Below are positions 9,135 to 18,500 of a DNA stretch of 64,000 nt, one piece after another. Source of the DNA: JAACFF01 sp963701435 (GTDB taxonomy: Bacteria; Chloroflexota; Anaerolineae; Promineifilales; Promineifilaceae). The DNA lies in NCBI GenBank assembly GCA_963701435.1, contig CAVPAL010000018.1:14195-78194 (forward strand). The letters run 5' to 3'. Below the pieces are notes generated by a model. It worked only from the letters and a program-made list of their open reading frames with translations. It searched no databases and was not told where the DNA came from. A program made the position numbers and the translations under genes. Each line of letters opens with the position of its first letter. Position 1 is the stretch's first letter.

Positions 9135-9797
9135 TCAATTCCCTCCACTCACATCGGCCCCCAAAATTTCGGCCAGAATATTGAGACCATCCTTGACATC
9201 TTGCAGCAGCACGTTAAAACCCATCTGATCCAGCGGTATCGTCACCGGGAAATCTAACTTTACAGGCACTTCCGTATCCACCGGAATTTCCGTACTGACA
9301 GGCACCTCTACCAGCAAGTCAATCGGGATGTCAGTTTGAACCGGCACATCCAGGTTAATCGGTACGTTCAGGTTCAAATTAATCGGAATATCGGCGCGCA
9401 AAGGTATGTCCACCGGAATCTCCTGCCCTAATATCGCCACGGCCACACGCACATCCCGATTGACGCTCACCGTTTCGTTAATAGGCACATTGATATTGTC
9501 GCGCACGGCAATATTGGTGGAAATCGGTATAGTAGCGCTGATGGGAACCTGAAATGTATCGCTGAAGGCTACCGTCATTGAGAGCGGCAGGGTTTCATCG
9601 ACAACAATGGGCAGCTCGAAGTTTTCGATTTCTACAGACTCCAGAATTTCAGAAACGCGCGCGACCTCCAGCCGGGCGCGCTGGCGAAATGAATAGATGC
9701 CTGCAAGAAGTAAAACATTGGCGACCAGGGAAGTAATGGCAATGATCCAGAGCAAAATATAATGCCAACTGCGCCAGGGTGCGGGTGAATTAGACAT
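9135..9797 (-). CDS. Membrane-anchored protein with VPI/IPV beta repeats
   Basis: Unrecognised 220-residue protein. A short cytoplasmic N-terminus is followed by one transmembrane helix (LLWIIAITSLVANVLLLAGI, about residues 15-35), a short linker and about 150 residues of a regular pattern in which VP or IP recurs every 6-10 residues (VPINLDVPV, TDIPIDLLVEVPV, EIPVDTEVPV). The pattern suggests a repetitive beta-rich extracytoplasmic fold. The start at 9797 has a perfect AGGAGG site; an upstream ATG at 9839 is less likely. It lies 120 bp downstream of the thioesterase gene on the same strand, so it may be co-transcribed with the biosynthetic operon. Confidence 0.6.
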   Translation of the reverse strand: MSNSPAPWRSWHYILLWIIAITSLVANVLLLAGIYSFRQRARLEVARVSEILESVEIENFELPIVVDETLPLSMTVAFSDTFQVPISATIPISTNIAVRDNINVPINETVSVNRDVRVAVAILGQEIPVDIPLRADIPINLNLNVPINLDVPVQTDIPIDLLVEVPVSTEIPVDTEVPVKLDFPVTIPLDQMGFNVLLQDVKDGLNILAEILGADVSGGN

Positions 9798-9917
9798 ACT
9801 GCCTCCTGTGATGTTGTCAACGCAGCGGTAAAGTGACACAAGAAGTCAAGTGTGCTGACCTTTGCATAAGGTTGCGTTGATGGTAACTATGCCCATGATT
9901 GTATGGGTTGAATAATA

Positions 9918-10667
9918 TTATGGCAATACTGAAAGCAAATCCTGTTTGATTATTTTCGTCAGGTTAACAACGGCCGTTTCCAGAAAAAAATGCCCGCCCG
10001 CAAAAAGCTGCACCCGAAAACGGCCGCTGGTTTGCACATGCCAGGCATCCAGGCTCGTGGGCGGCACAATGGGATCGGCCGTACCGCCAAATACCGTGAC
10101 GGGGATATTGAGCGCCGACGCCGGCCGGTAAACGGCCGTTTCCACCACCGCCAGATCGGCCCGCAGCGCCGGCATAACCAGGTCTAACAGTTCAGAATTT
10201 TGCGCCACAGCCGGCGGCGTGCCACCCCAAGCTTGCAGCTCCGCCAGCAGTTCTGCGCGCGGCAAAGCGTGTAAATCTGGCCCGTCTGGCGGAAGCTGCG
10301 GTGCAGGGCAGGCCGACAAAAAAAGAAACAGCGGCATCGTTGCCCCGCTGCGGCGCAGGGCGCGCGCCAGTTCAAACGCCACGCGCGCCCCCATACTGTG
10401 GCCAAAAAGGGCAAACGGCCGCTGCATGGCTGACGGCAGTTCTGCAGCCAGTTCAGCAACCAACATATCCAAACGGCTAAACGGGGGCTCGGACAGGCGC
10501 AAACCGCGTCCCGGAAGCTGCACTGCCCAAAGTTCAATCTCCGGCGACAGCTGTTCAGGCCAGCGCCTGAAAACCGGCAGTCCACCACCCGCAAAGGGAA
10601 AACAGATCAGGCAAACACGCGACTCAGGCTCGCTTTGAAGCGGTGTGAACCAGGATGCTGCACTCAT
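9918..10667 (-). CDS. Type II thioesterase of the PKS/NRPS operon
   Basis: Alpha/beta hydrolase of the GrsT/TycF type II thioesterase family, which hydrolyses wrong or stalled acyl groups from carrier proteins. Visible are ICFPFAGGG near the N-terminus, the nucleophile elbow GHSMGA, the catalytic Asp region GGTADPIV and the C-terminal His in GGHFFL. Its 249 residues match the family. The ATG overlaps the NRPS stop codon as ATGA, showing translational coupling, so it is the third gene of the FAAL/PKS/NRPS operon and most likely its editing enzyme. Confidence 0.92.
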   Translation of the reverse strand: MSAASWFTPLQSEPESRVCLICFPFAGGGLPVFRRWPEQLSPEIELWAVQLPGRGLRLSEPPFSRLDMLVAELAAELPSAMQRPFALFGHSMGARVAFELARALRRSGATMPLFLFLSACPAPQLPPDGPDLHALPRAELLAELQAWGGTPPAVAQNSELLDLVMPALRADLAVVETAVYRPASALNIPVTVFGGTADPIVPPTSLDAWHVQTSGRFRVQLFAGGHFFLETAVVNLTKIIKQDLLSVLP

Positions 10668-13600
10668 GCGATCATTTTAGCGCTGCTGTTGATAAACCCG
10701 ATCCGGCCGTAATAATCCAGGTAGGTTTGCAGCAGTTCCGGCCCCACCGGCGGGCAGGCAATTTCGCTTTCTGCCAATCCGGATAATGTATTTTGGCAGT
10801 CAAACGCCGGCATAAACACCTGATCGGCCGTAACCTCATCCAGCAGCGGCAGATACGCGCCCGCACCGCCAAACTGCGTCGCCAGATCAATCAGCATCTG
10901 CTTCCAGGCATCAAAAGCGACCACGCGCAGCGGCAAGCCTGCCGACGCGCACCAATCCAACACATCCTGATAGGCCATGCGCTGCGGATTGGGCAGGTTA
11001 AAAATCTGTCCGAAGCTCTGCGACCGCTGCATAAGCTGAACAATCGCCGCGCTGACATAATCGACCGGAACCAGGTCTACCTGCACATCCAGGTCGGGAG
11101 CCGCGCCCAGCAGCGCACACGCCTGCGCCATCGTCGACATCATATCGGCCGTGTTCCACGCCCCGCTCACGCTGTCGCCTGAAACCAGACCTGGGCGATA
11201 AATTGCCAGCGGGATGCCGCGCTCTTTAGCCAGAAGCATAATTTTCTCAGCCACCCATTTGCTCTGCGCATAACCGCCAAAAGGCACGCCGATTGCATCC
11301 AGGTTTTCATCCTCATAAAAGACCTGCTCATCAGCATGCTGTCCGGCATGGAAAACGGAAAGCGTCGAGACAAAATGGACCGCTTTCAAACGTGTATGGG
11401 CGGCCAATCGCAGCAGTTCTTGCGTGCTGTGGACATTGGCCGCTTTATGCTGCTCATACGAATACACAAAGTTGACCAGCGCGCCATTGTGGATAATGAC
11501 GTCGATTTGCGCCGCCAGGGCTTCAAACACGGCCGTTTCCACGCCCAACCACGGCTGGCCCAAATCCCCGGGAACAGCCTTTATGCGCTCGGCAAATGCT
11601 TTTTCCCATAAACCATATTGTTCCAGATTCGCGCGCAGGCGTTTAAAACCCGTCCTGGCGTCGGCGGCGCGCACCAGACAGTGGACGGTTACGACCGTTT
11701 TCCGCAGTAAATCCCGCAGCAAAAAGGCGCCCACAAAGCCGGTCGCACCGGTCAGCAGGACGTGCTTTGGCGCAGTCAGGTTAGCCAGAGACAAATCGCC
11801 CGCCTTAATCGCGGCGTCCAGCGTTACATCGGCGCGCAGCCTATCCAGCGTGATGGCCGGCTGCTGCGGTTTACGGCCGTTGCCATTCACGCCGGACGTA
11901 TGCCCATTCAAGCGCGCCTGCTCAATCGCCTGACTCAATCCGGCCACCGTGGGCTGGCTGAACAGATGGCGCAGCGGAATTTGCACCTCAAACTCTTCTC
12001 GTGCTTGAAAGATCAAACGCGTCGCCGACAGAGAATTGCCCCCCAAATCAAAGAAATTATCATGAACGCCAACCTGTTCCAGGTCTAAAACCTGGGCACA
12101 CAACGCAGCAACGGCCGCTTCCAGTTCCGTACGCGGCGGCGCATAATGGATCGTCAGATCAGCGCGCGTTATCTCCGGAGCCGGTAAAGCGCGCCGGTTG
12201 ATTTTGCCATTTGGCGTCAGCGGCAGGCTGTTCAAATAGACAAATTGAGTCGGCAGCATGTATTCAGGCAGCCGCGCGCGCAGATGCTCGCGCAATTCAG
12301 CGACCGCTGGATGGGGCGTATTCGGCTGCTGAACCAGGTAGGCAGTGAGCTGTTTGTTACCTGGCGCCGTTTCCTGGGCAGTGACAACAGCCTGCGCCAC
12401 GGACGAATGGGCCATCAAAGCCGCTTCAATATCGCCCAACTCAATCCGATAACCGCGAATTTTCACCTGGAAATCCCCCCGCCCCAGGAAAATGAGCCGT
12501 CCATCGGGCAGGTAGCGCGCCAGATCGCCGGTTTTATAGATTCTGGTCTGACATTTTTCGCTTGTGGATTTTCCAGTAATAATTTTTGATGGTAGTTGGA
12601 CAAACTTTTCAGCGGTGAGCGTTGGTTGGTTCAAATAGCCGCGCGCGACGCCATCGCCGCCAATATAAAGATCGCCCACCGCGCCAATAGGAGCCGGCTG
12701 CAAATGGGCGTCAAGAACATAAATCTGTGTATTGGCAATGGGACGGCCGATTGTGATTTGCTCATCTTGCTCACAAATGCGGCAGATCGTTGACCACACG
12801 GTTGTTTCCGTGGGGCCATACAGATTCCACAACTCGGCGCAGCGCTCCAGCAGCGCCGCAGCCAGGTCAAGCGGCAGCGCTTCACCGCCGCACAGAATTT
12901 TCAGGTCCGGTTTGCCTTGCCAGCCCGCTTCCAACAACAAGCGCCAGGTCGCGGGCGTGGCCTGCATCAGCGTGATGTTAGCCGCATTGATCTGCTGCTG
13001 GAGCTGAACGCCGTCAACGGCCGTTTCGCGGCTCGCAATCGTCACGGCGGCGCCCGTAATCAGCGGCAAACAGAGTTCCAGCAGGGCAATATCAAAGGAA
13101 AGCGTGGTCACTGCCAGCAGATGATCATCCTCGGCGATCCCCGGTTCGTTCTGCATACTAAGCAGGAAATTCACCGCCGCGCGATGCTCAATCTGTACCC
13201 CCTTCGGCTTACCTGTTGAGCCGGAAGTGTAGATCACATAAGCCAGATTGTCAGAGCCAACAGCGCTAATCAGGGCTTTGTGCGGATATCGCGCAATCGC
13301 AGGCCAGTCGGTATCGAGGTAGACAATCTGACAATCATGGTTGTCCAGTTTGGCGTTCAATTGCGCCTGCGTAACCAGTACAGGCGGCTGCGCATCGGCC
13401 AGCATAAGCGCCAGGCGCGCCGCTGGGAAATCAGGGTCGAGGGGAATATACGCGCCGCCCGCCTTCAGGATACCCAGCAGCCCGACCAGCATGTCTACGG
13501 AACGGTTCACTAACAAACCAACCAACGTTTCCGGACCTACGCCCACCTGCTGGAGATGGTGGGCAAGCTGGTTGGCGCGCCGGTCAAGTTCGGCATAGGT

Positions 13601-15583
13601 GAGGGAACGGCCGTTGCAGGAAACGGCCGTTTTCTGCGGCGTCTTTGCCGCTTGAGCAGCGATCAACGCATGCAGGCAGGCGTCACGCGGATAATCTCGT
13701 CCGGTCTTGTTCCAGGTCAGCATCTGTAATGCGCGTTCCTCATCCGGCAAGAGCGGTATGGCAGAAACTGGCCGGTTGGGATTCGTCACGATTTCGCCCA
13801 GCAGATGCGCCAGATGATTTAACATGCGCGTGGCCGTAGCGGCGTCAAAGAGACCGGTGTTATAAAACATGGAAGCGGCTAATTCTTCTTCCAACTCCGC
13901 CATCATCAAGGTCAGGTCAAATTGAGCCGGCAAACCACCCACCGCCAATGACTCCAGCGTCAAATCACCCAAATCCAGGCGCGCGCCCGGCAAGTCCAAT
14001 GCAAAAGCGCTCAAACCCTGCTCCGACAACACCTGCGCGCGCTGCATGATAAACATGGTTTCAAAGAGCGGCGGGCGGCTGGGGTCCGGTCGCAGGTTTT
14101 GCGCCGCAGCAAGCTCTTCCGCCAGAAGCGGCAGCGGATAATCCTGGTGGGCAATGGCGTCCAACATTGTCTGGCGCGCTGCGGCCAGAAACTCAACAAA
14201 TGTCGGATCGCTGCTGAAGTCGGCGCGCAGGGCGACCGGATTCACAAAATAACCGACCAGATTTTGCAGTTGAGGATGTTCGCGCCCGGCAATCACGGAA
14301 CCAACCAACAGGTCAGCCTGGCCTGAGTAACGGTGCAGCAGCGTCTGGAACGCAGCCAGGAGCGTTGTCGCCAACGTGGTTCCCTGCGCTTGGCTGAACG
14401 TTTTCAAACGCGCTGTTAATCCTGCATCAAGGCGCAGATGAACCGTGTCGCCGTCAAAAGTTTGTACGACCGTTCGCGGACGATCCGCAGGTAGATTCAG
14501 GCGCGGCAGGTCGCCGTCAAGCTGTTTGAGCCAATAGTCACGCAGCCGCGCCCCTTGCGGTCCGTCCAGGAACGCCTGCTGCCAGGCCACATAATCGGCA
14601 TAAATCAACGCCGTTTCAGGCAAGGCGGCAGTTGTGTTTTCACAGGCGGCCCGATAGAGCAGGTAAAGCTCCTGCACCAACACCCCAACTGACCAGAAAT
14701 CGGTAATGATATGGTTCATGGCGAGCAGCAAAATGTTTTCACGCGGGTTACGCCGCAAGACAATCAGGCGCAGCAGCGGGCCAGTTATCAAGTCAAACGG
14801 CTGATGGGCGGTACGGCGCAAAAACGCCTGCAAGCTGTCTGTGTCCCACGCTTCGGCCGCGATAATTTGCAGCGGCACGGCCGTTTCAGGCAAGATTTGT
14901 TGGGTAGGACGACCGTTTACCACATGAAATACAGTGCGCAAAGCGGCGTGGCGCGCCGTAAGCTGCTGCAGCGCAATTTCCAATGCCTCCAGCTTAAATT
15001 CCCCCAGGACGCGCACCGCACCCGCCACGTTGAAGGAAACATCAGGCGGCAGCAGTTGATGCAGCACCCACATCGCCTGCTGCCCATAGGAGAGCGGCGC
15101 CGCTGCGCCCGGATCACTCATTGGCGCAATGATCGCGGCAGGCAGCGCCGGCGCATTGAGCAGGTTTACCAACTGCTCCGATAATTGAACGAGCGTAGGC
15201 CCTTGCAGCAGGTTGACAACCGGAATATCAATTTGTAATTCGCGCTCAATCCGGTTTTTTAACTCAAGCGCCATCAGCGAATCCAGACCCAACATATCCA
15301 GCGGCTGGTGTTTGCTCAACCGGGCAGGAGCAAGTCCCATGATTTGGGCAGCGGCAGTGTGAAGCATTTCTTCGGTCAGCGCCGCTTGCTGTGCAGGCGG
15401 CGCGGTATGCAAGTTAACAGGCATAAGTTTTTCAACCGTTTCCGGTTGGGACTGGGCCGGCTCAGAAATATCGCGCAGCATTTGACCGCCGGCCTGCAGC
15501 CGCCAGCCATCCGGCTGATCGGTGCGCAGGTAGGTTTGAAAAGCAGCCATAGCGCCATCCATGGGCGTTACGATCGTTTGCAC
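10664..15583 (-). CDS. NRPS: ACP-C-A-PCP-reductase
   Basis: 1639-residue synthetase. Domains in order: ACP with LGLDSLMAL (about 70-145), condensation domain (about 165-600) whose HHxxxDG motif reads NHIITDF and keeps the catalytic second His, adenylation domain (about 620-1130) with YTSGSTGKPKG, LYGPTETT and YKTGDLARYL, PCP with LGGNSLSA, and a C-terminal thioester reductase (about 1265-1620) with TGATGFVG and YAQSK for NAD(P)H. My manual reading of the adenylation pocket is DILQLGLVWK, close to known glycine codes. It likely joins a beta-ketoacyl chain to glycine and releases an aldehyde or alcohol. The start is a GTG without a clear ribosome-binding site, overlapping the upstream gene by 16 bases; see the finding on a possible single split gene. 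Confidence 0.9.
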   Translation of the reverse strand: MQTIVTPMDGAMAAFQTYLRTDQPDGWRLQAGGQMLRDISEPAQSQPETVEKLMPVNLHTAPPAQQAALTEEMLHTAAAQIMGLAPARLSKHQPLDMLGLDSLMALELKNRIERELQIDIPVVNLLQGPTLVQLSEQLVNLLNAPALPAAIIAPMSDPGAAAPLSYGQQAMWVLHQLLPPDVSFNVAGAVRVLGEFKLEALEIALQQLTARHAALRTVFHVVNGRPTQQILPETAVPLQIIAAEAWDTDSLQAFLRRTAHQPFDLITGPLLRLIVLRRNPRENILLLAMNHIITDFWSVGVLVQELYLLYRAACENTTAALPETALIYADYVAWQQAFLDGPQGARLRDYWLKQLDGDLPRLNLPADRPRTVVQTFDGDTVHLRLDAGLTARLKTFSQAQGTTLATTLLAAFQTLLHRYSGQADLLVGSVIAGREHPQLQNLVGYFVNPVALRADFSSDPTFVEFLAAARQTMLDAIAHQDYPLPLLAEELAAAQNLRPDPSRPPLFETMFIMQRAQVLSEQGLSAFALDLPGARLDLGDLTLESLAVGGLPAQFDLTLMMAELEEELAASMFYNTGLFDAATATRMLNHLAHLLGEIVTNPNRPVSAIPLLPDEERALQMLTWNKTGRDYPRDACLHALIAAQAAKTPQKTAVSCNGRSLTYAELDRRANQLAHHLQQVGVGPETLVGLLVNRSVDMLVGLLGILKAGGAYIPLDPDFPAARLALMLADAQPPVLVTQAQLNAKLDNHDCQIVYLDTDWPAIARYPHKALISAVGSDNLAYVIYTSGSTGKPKGVQIEHRAAVNFLLSMQNEPGIAEDDHLLAVTTLSFDIALLELCLPLITGAAVTIASRETAVDGVQLQQQINAANITLMQATPATWRLLLEAGWQGKPDLKILCGGEALPLDLAAALLERCAELWNLYGPTETTVWSTICRICEQDEQITIGRPIANTQIYVLDAHLQPAPIGAVGDLYIGGDGVARGYLNQPTLTAEKFVQLPSKIITGKSTSEKCQTRIYKTGDLARYLPDGRLIFLGRGDFQVKIRGYRIELGDIEAALMAHSSVAQAVVTAQETAPGNKQLTAYLVQQPNTPHPAVAELREHLRARLPEYMLPTQFVYLNSLPLTPNGKINRRALPAPEITRADLTIHYAPPRTELEAAVAALCAQVLDLEQVGVHDNFFDLGGNSLSATRLIFQAREEFEVQIPLRHLFSQPTVAGLSQAIEQARLNGHTSGVNGNGRKPQQPAITLDRLRADVTLDAAIKAGDLSLANLTAPKHVLLTGATGFVGAFLLRDLLRKTVVTVHCLVRAADARTGFKRLRANLEQYGLWEKAFAERIKAVPGDLGQPWLGVETAVFEALAAQIDVIIHNGALVNFVYSYEQHKAANVHSTQELLRLAAHTRLKAVHFVSTLSVFHAGQHADEQVFYEDENLDAIGVPFGGYAQSKWVAEKIMLLAKERGIPLAIYRPGLVSGDSVSGAWNTADMMSTMAQACALLGAAPDLDVQVDLVPVDYVSAAIVQLMQRSQSFGQIFNLPNPQRMAYQDVLDWCASAGLPLRVVAFDAWKQMLIDLATQFGGAGAYLPLLDEVTADQVFMPAFDCQNTLSGLAESEIACPPVGPELLQTYLDYYGRIGFINSSAKMIA

Positions 15584-18500
15584 ACGGATGGTTTTGTTTT
15601 CGGAAACGGCCGTTTCTCCCCGCCGAGCAGCTTAACCACATGGTTACCCACACCCCACAAAGTTTGGGCAACGGCCGTGGCGTGCGCTTGCAACAGATGG
15701 GTCAAATCAGCAGCCGGCTGCAAACGGATCTGCTCCTCGTAAATAGGCAATACTGTGTCCAGCCGCGTCAGTCCGGGCTTGAATGTAACGCGGGTTGGCT
15801 GCTGCGGCTCAATGTCCAGCCAATAACGCTGCCGTTGGAACGGATAAGTGGGCAAGACAACTTTGCGGCGCGGGTAATCCCGGTCAAAACCACGCCAATC
15901 AATGGGAACGCCGGCCGTATAAAGCTGGCCCAGACTGTCCAGCAGCACAGTCCAATCTTCGCGCTTGCGGCGCAGGGAGGGCAGCCACAGCCCGGATTGC
16001 ACATCCACGCAGCGCCGCCCCATGCCAATCAGATGGGGCTGAGGTCCGATTTCCAGGAAAACAGCGGCGCCTGCCTCGACAGCGGTCTGCATGCCGGCCG
16101 CAAAACGCACTGTTTCGCGCACATGCCGCTGCCAGTAGCGGGCGTCAGGCGCATCCAGCAGGAACTCTCCGGTCAGATTTGATACCAGCGGTATGCGCGG
16201 CGGCTGGTAAGTAATTTGACCGGCAGCGGCCGTAAAGGCATCCAGCATTGGCGCCATCAATTGGGAATGGAAAGCATGCGAGACGGTTAACAACCGTGTC
16301 TCGATGCCAGCGTTTGCTAACTGGTCGATGATGGCGGCGACGGCCGTTTCCGATCCGGAGATAACCACATTTTCCGGGCCGTTAATGGCCGCAATTGAAA
16401 CCTCAGTGGTGTGGTCGGCGACGGCCGGGTCGGCGACGGCCGTTTGTACCACTTCTTCCGCAGCGAATACGACTGCCATCGCACCACCGGCCGGCAGCGC
16501 CTGCATCAAACGGCCACGCGCAGCAATCAGTTTCAGGCCATCCTGCAGCGAAAAGACGCCGGCCACGCAGGCGGCGACATATTCACCCACGCTGTGACCC
16601 ATCACCATATCCGGTTCTACGCCCCAACTGCGCCACAGTTCCGCGAGCGCATATTCGATCGCAAACAAAGCCAGTTGGGTATAAGCGGTCTGGTCAATTA
16701 GCGCGGCATTATCTCTGTCTGTTTCAGTTGCAAAGATAATGGGCAGTAACGGCCGTTCTAATTCATCCGCCAGCAGCTCGGCGCAGCGATCCAGGGCGGC
16801 GCGGAATGTGGGTTGGGTATGGTACAAATTGCGCGCCATGCCGGCATATTGTGAACCTTGCCCGGTAAAGAGAAATGCAATCAGCGGGCGGCTTGCGTCT
16901 GGCGCGACCTGGACGATGGGTGGCTGAGCCAGTTTTTGGCGCAGTTCGTCCACCGTCGCAGCGCTGACGGCCAGGCGCACATCAAAATCGGCGCGGCCAA
17001 CGTTGGCTGTATAAGAAATATCGGCCAACGCAGCGTCCGGTTGGGCATCCAGGAAGTGGGCGACATCACCGGCTAACTGGCGCAAGGCAGGTTCATCTTT
17101 GGCGGAGAGCGTGAGCAGGTGCAGGGGGCGTTCGAGAACGGCCGTTTCCGGCTCAACTACAGACGCTTCTTCAACAATGATATGGGCATTTGTGCCGCCA
17201 AACCCAAAGGAACTAACGCCGGCGCGACGCGGCTTTTCTTTGTGCAGCCAACGCTGCCCATCAGCGCCAATCACAAGGCGAGAATAATCCAGTGAAATAT
17301 GTGGGTTCAGTTCCCGGTAATGCAAATGGGGCGGGAGATGTTCATGCTGCAGCGCCAGGATCGTTTTTATCAAACCGGCGATGCCAGCGGCCGCTTCCAA
17401 ATGGCCAATATTCGTTTTGACCGATCCTACCCATAAAGGCCGCGGCGCGGTTTTCAAGTTTTCGCCATCATCCTGATCAAATATGGCCTGCAAAGAATGA
17501 ATCTCGATCGGGTCTCCCAGGCGCGTGCCGGTGCCGTGCGCTTCGATGTAGCTGATGTCACGGGCTTGTAATCCGGCGTTCGTCATTGCCTGCCGAATGA
17601 CCGCCTGTTGGGCCAGGCCGTTAGGAGCCGTGAGACCGTTGGAACGGCCGTCTTGATTGACGGCCGACCCGCGCAAAACTGCTAAAATCGGGTCTCCATC
17701 CCGCTCAGCGTCGGCCAAACGCTTCAAAACGACCACGCCGCACCCTTCCCCGCGCACATATCCGTCCGCGCGCGCATCAAACGTTTTGCAACGGCCGTCG
17801 GCCGCCATCATGCGCGCCTGGGAAAATGTAAGCGTTAACTCCGGCGAAAGCAGCACATTGACGCCGCCCGCCAGGGCCATATCTGCCTCCCCCTGGCGTA
17901 AGCTTTGCATGGCCAGATGCACAGCAACCAGCGAGGAAGAGCAGGCTGTGTCAATCGCCATGCTGGGCCCTTGCAGACCAAGTAAATAGGAAAGCCGGTT
18001 GGCCGCTATGCTGTGAGCATTGCCCGTGCCGGCGTAGGCGTCAATATAATCAGGGTGGCTAAATTGCAGTTTGGAATAATCGGAGCTGCTGACGCCGACA
18101 AAAACGCCCGTAGCACTGCCCGCCAGCGCGGCCGGATTTTGTCCCGCATGTTCCAGCGCAGACCAGGCCACTTCCAACAAAATTCGCTGCTGCGGATCCA
18201 TGCGGGCAGCTTCGCGCGGCGTAATACCAAACAGACCGGCGTCAAATTGATCAACTTGATCCAGAAAACCGCCCCAGCGCGTGTTCATCTTCCCTGGTAC
18301 GGGATTCGCGTCATTGGCCTGATAATAAGCGTCTGCATCCCAACGCGCAGCAGGCACTTCGCTGATGGCGTCGGCGCCGTTGCGCAGCATTTGCCAAAAA
18401 GCGGCCGGATCAGTTGCCCCTGGAAAGCGGCACCCAAGCCCTACCACGGCAATTGGTGAATGAGAATCGTGGGGCTGGCGTGGATCCGGCTGCAGCGGCG

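Noticed and set aside
15604..15614. Programmed frameshift site joining PKS and NRPS
   Set aside because: No slippery heptamer or stimulatory structure is evident; a simple indel or separate overlapping genes is more likely.
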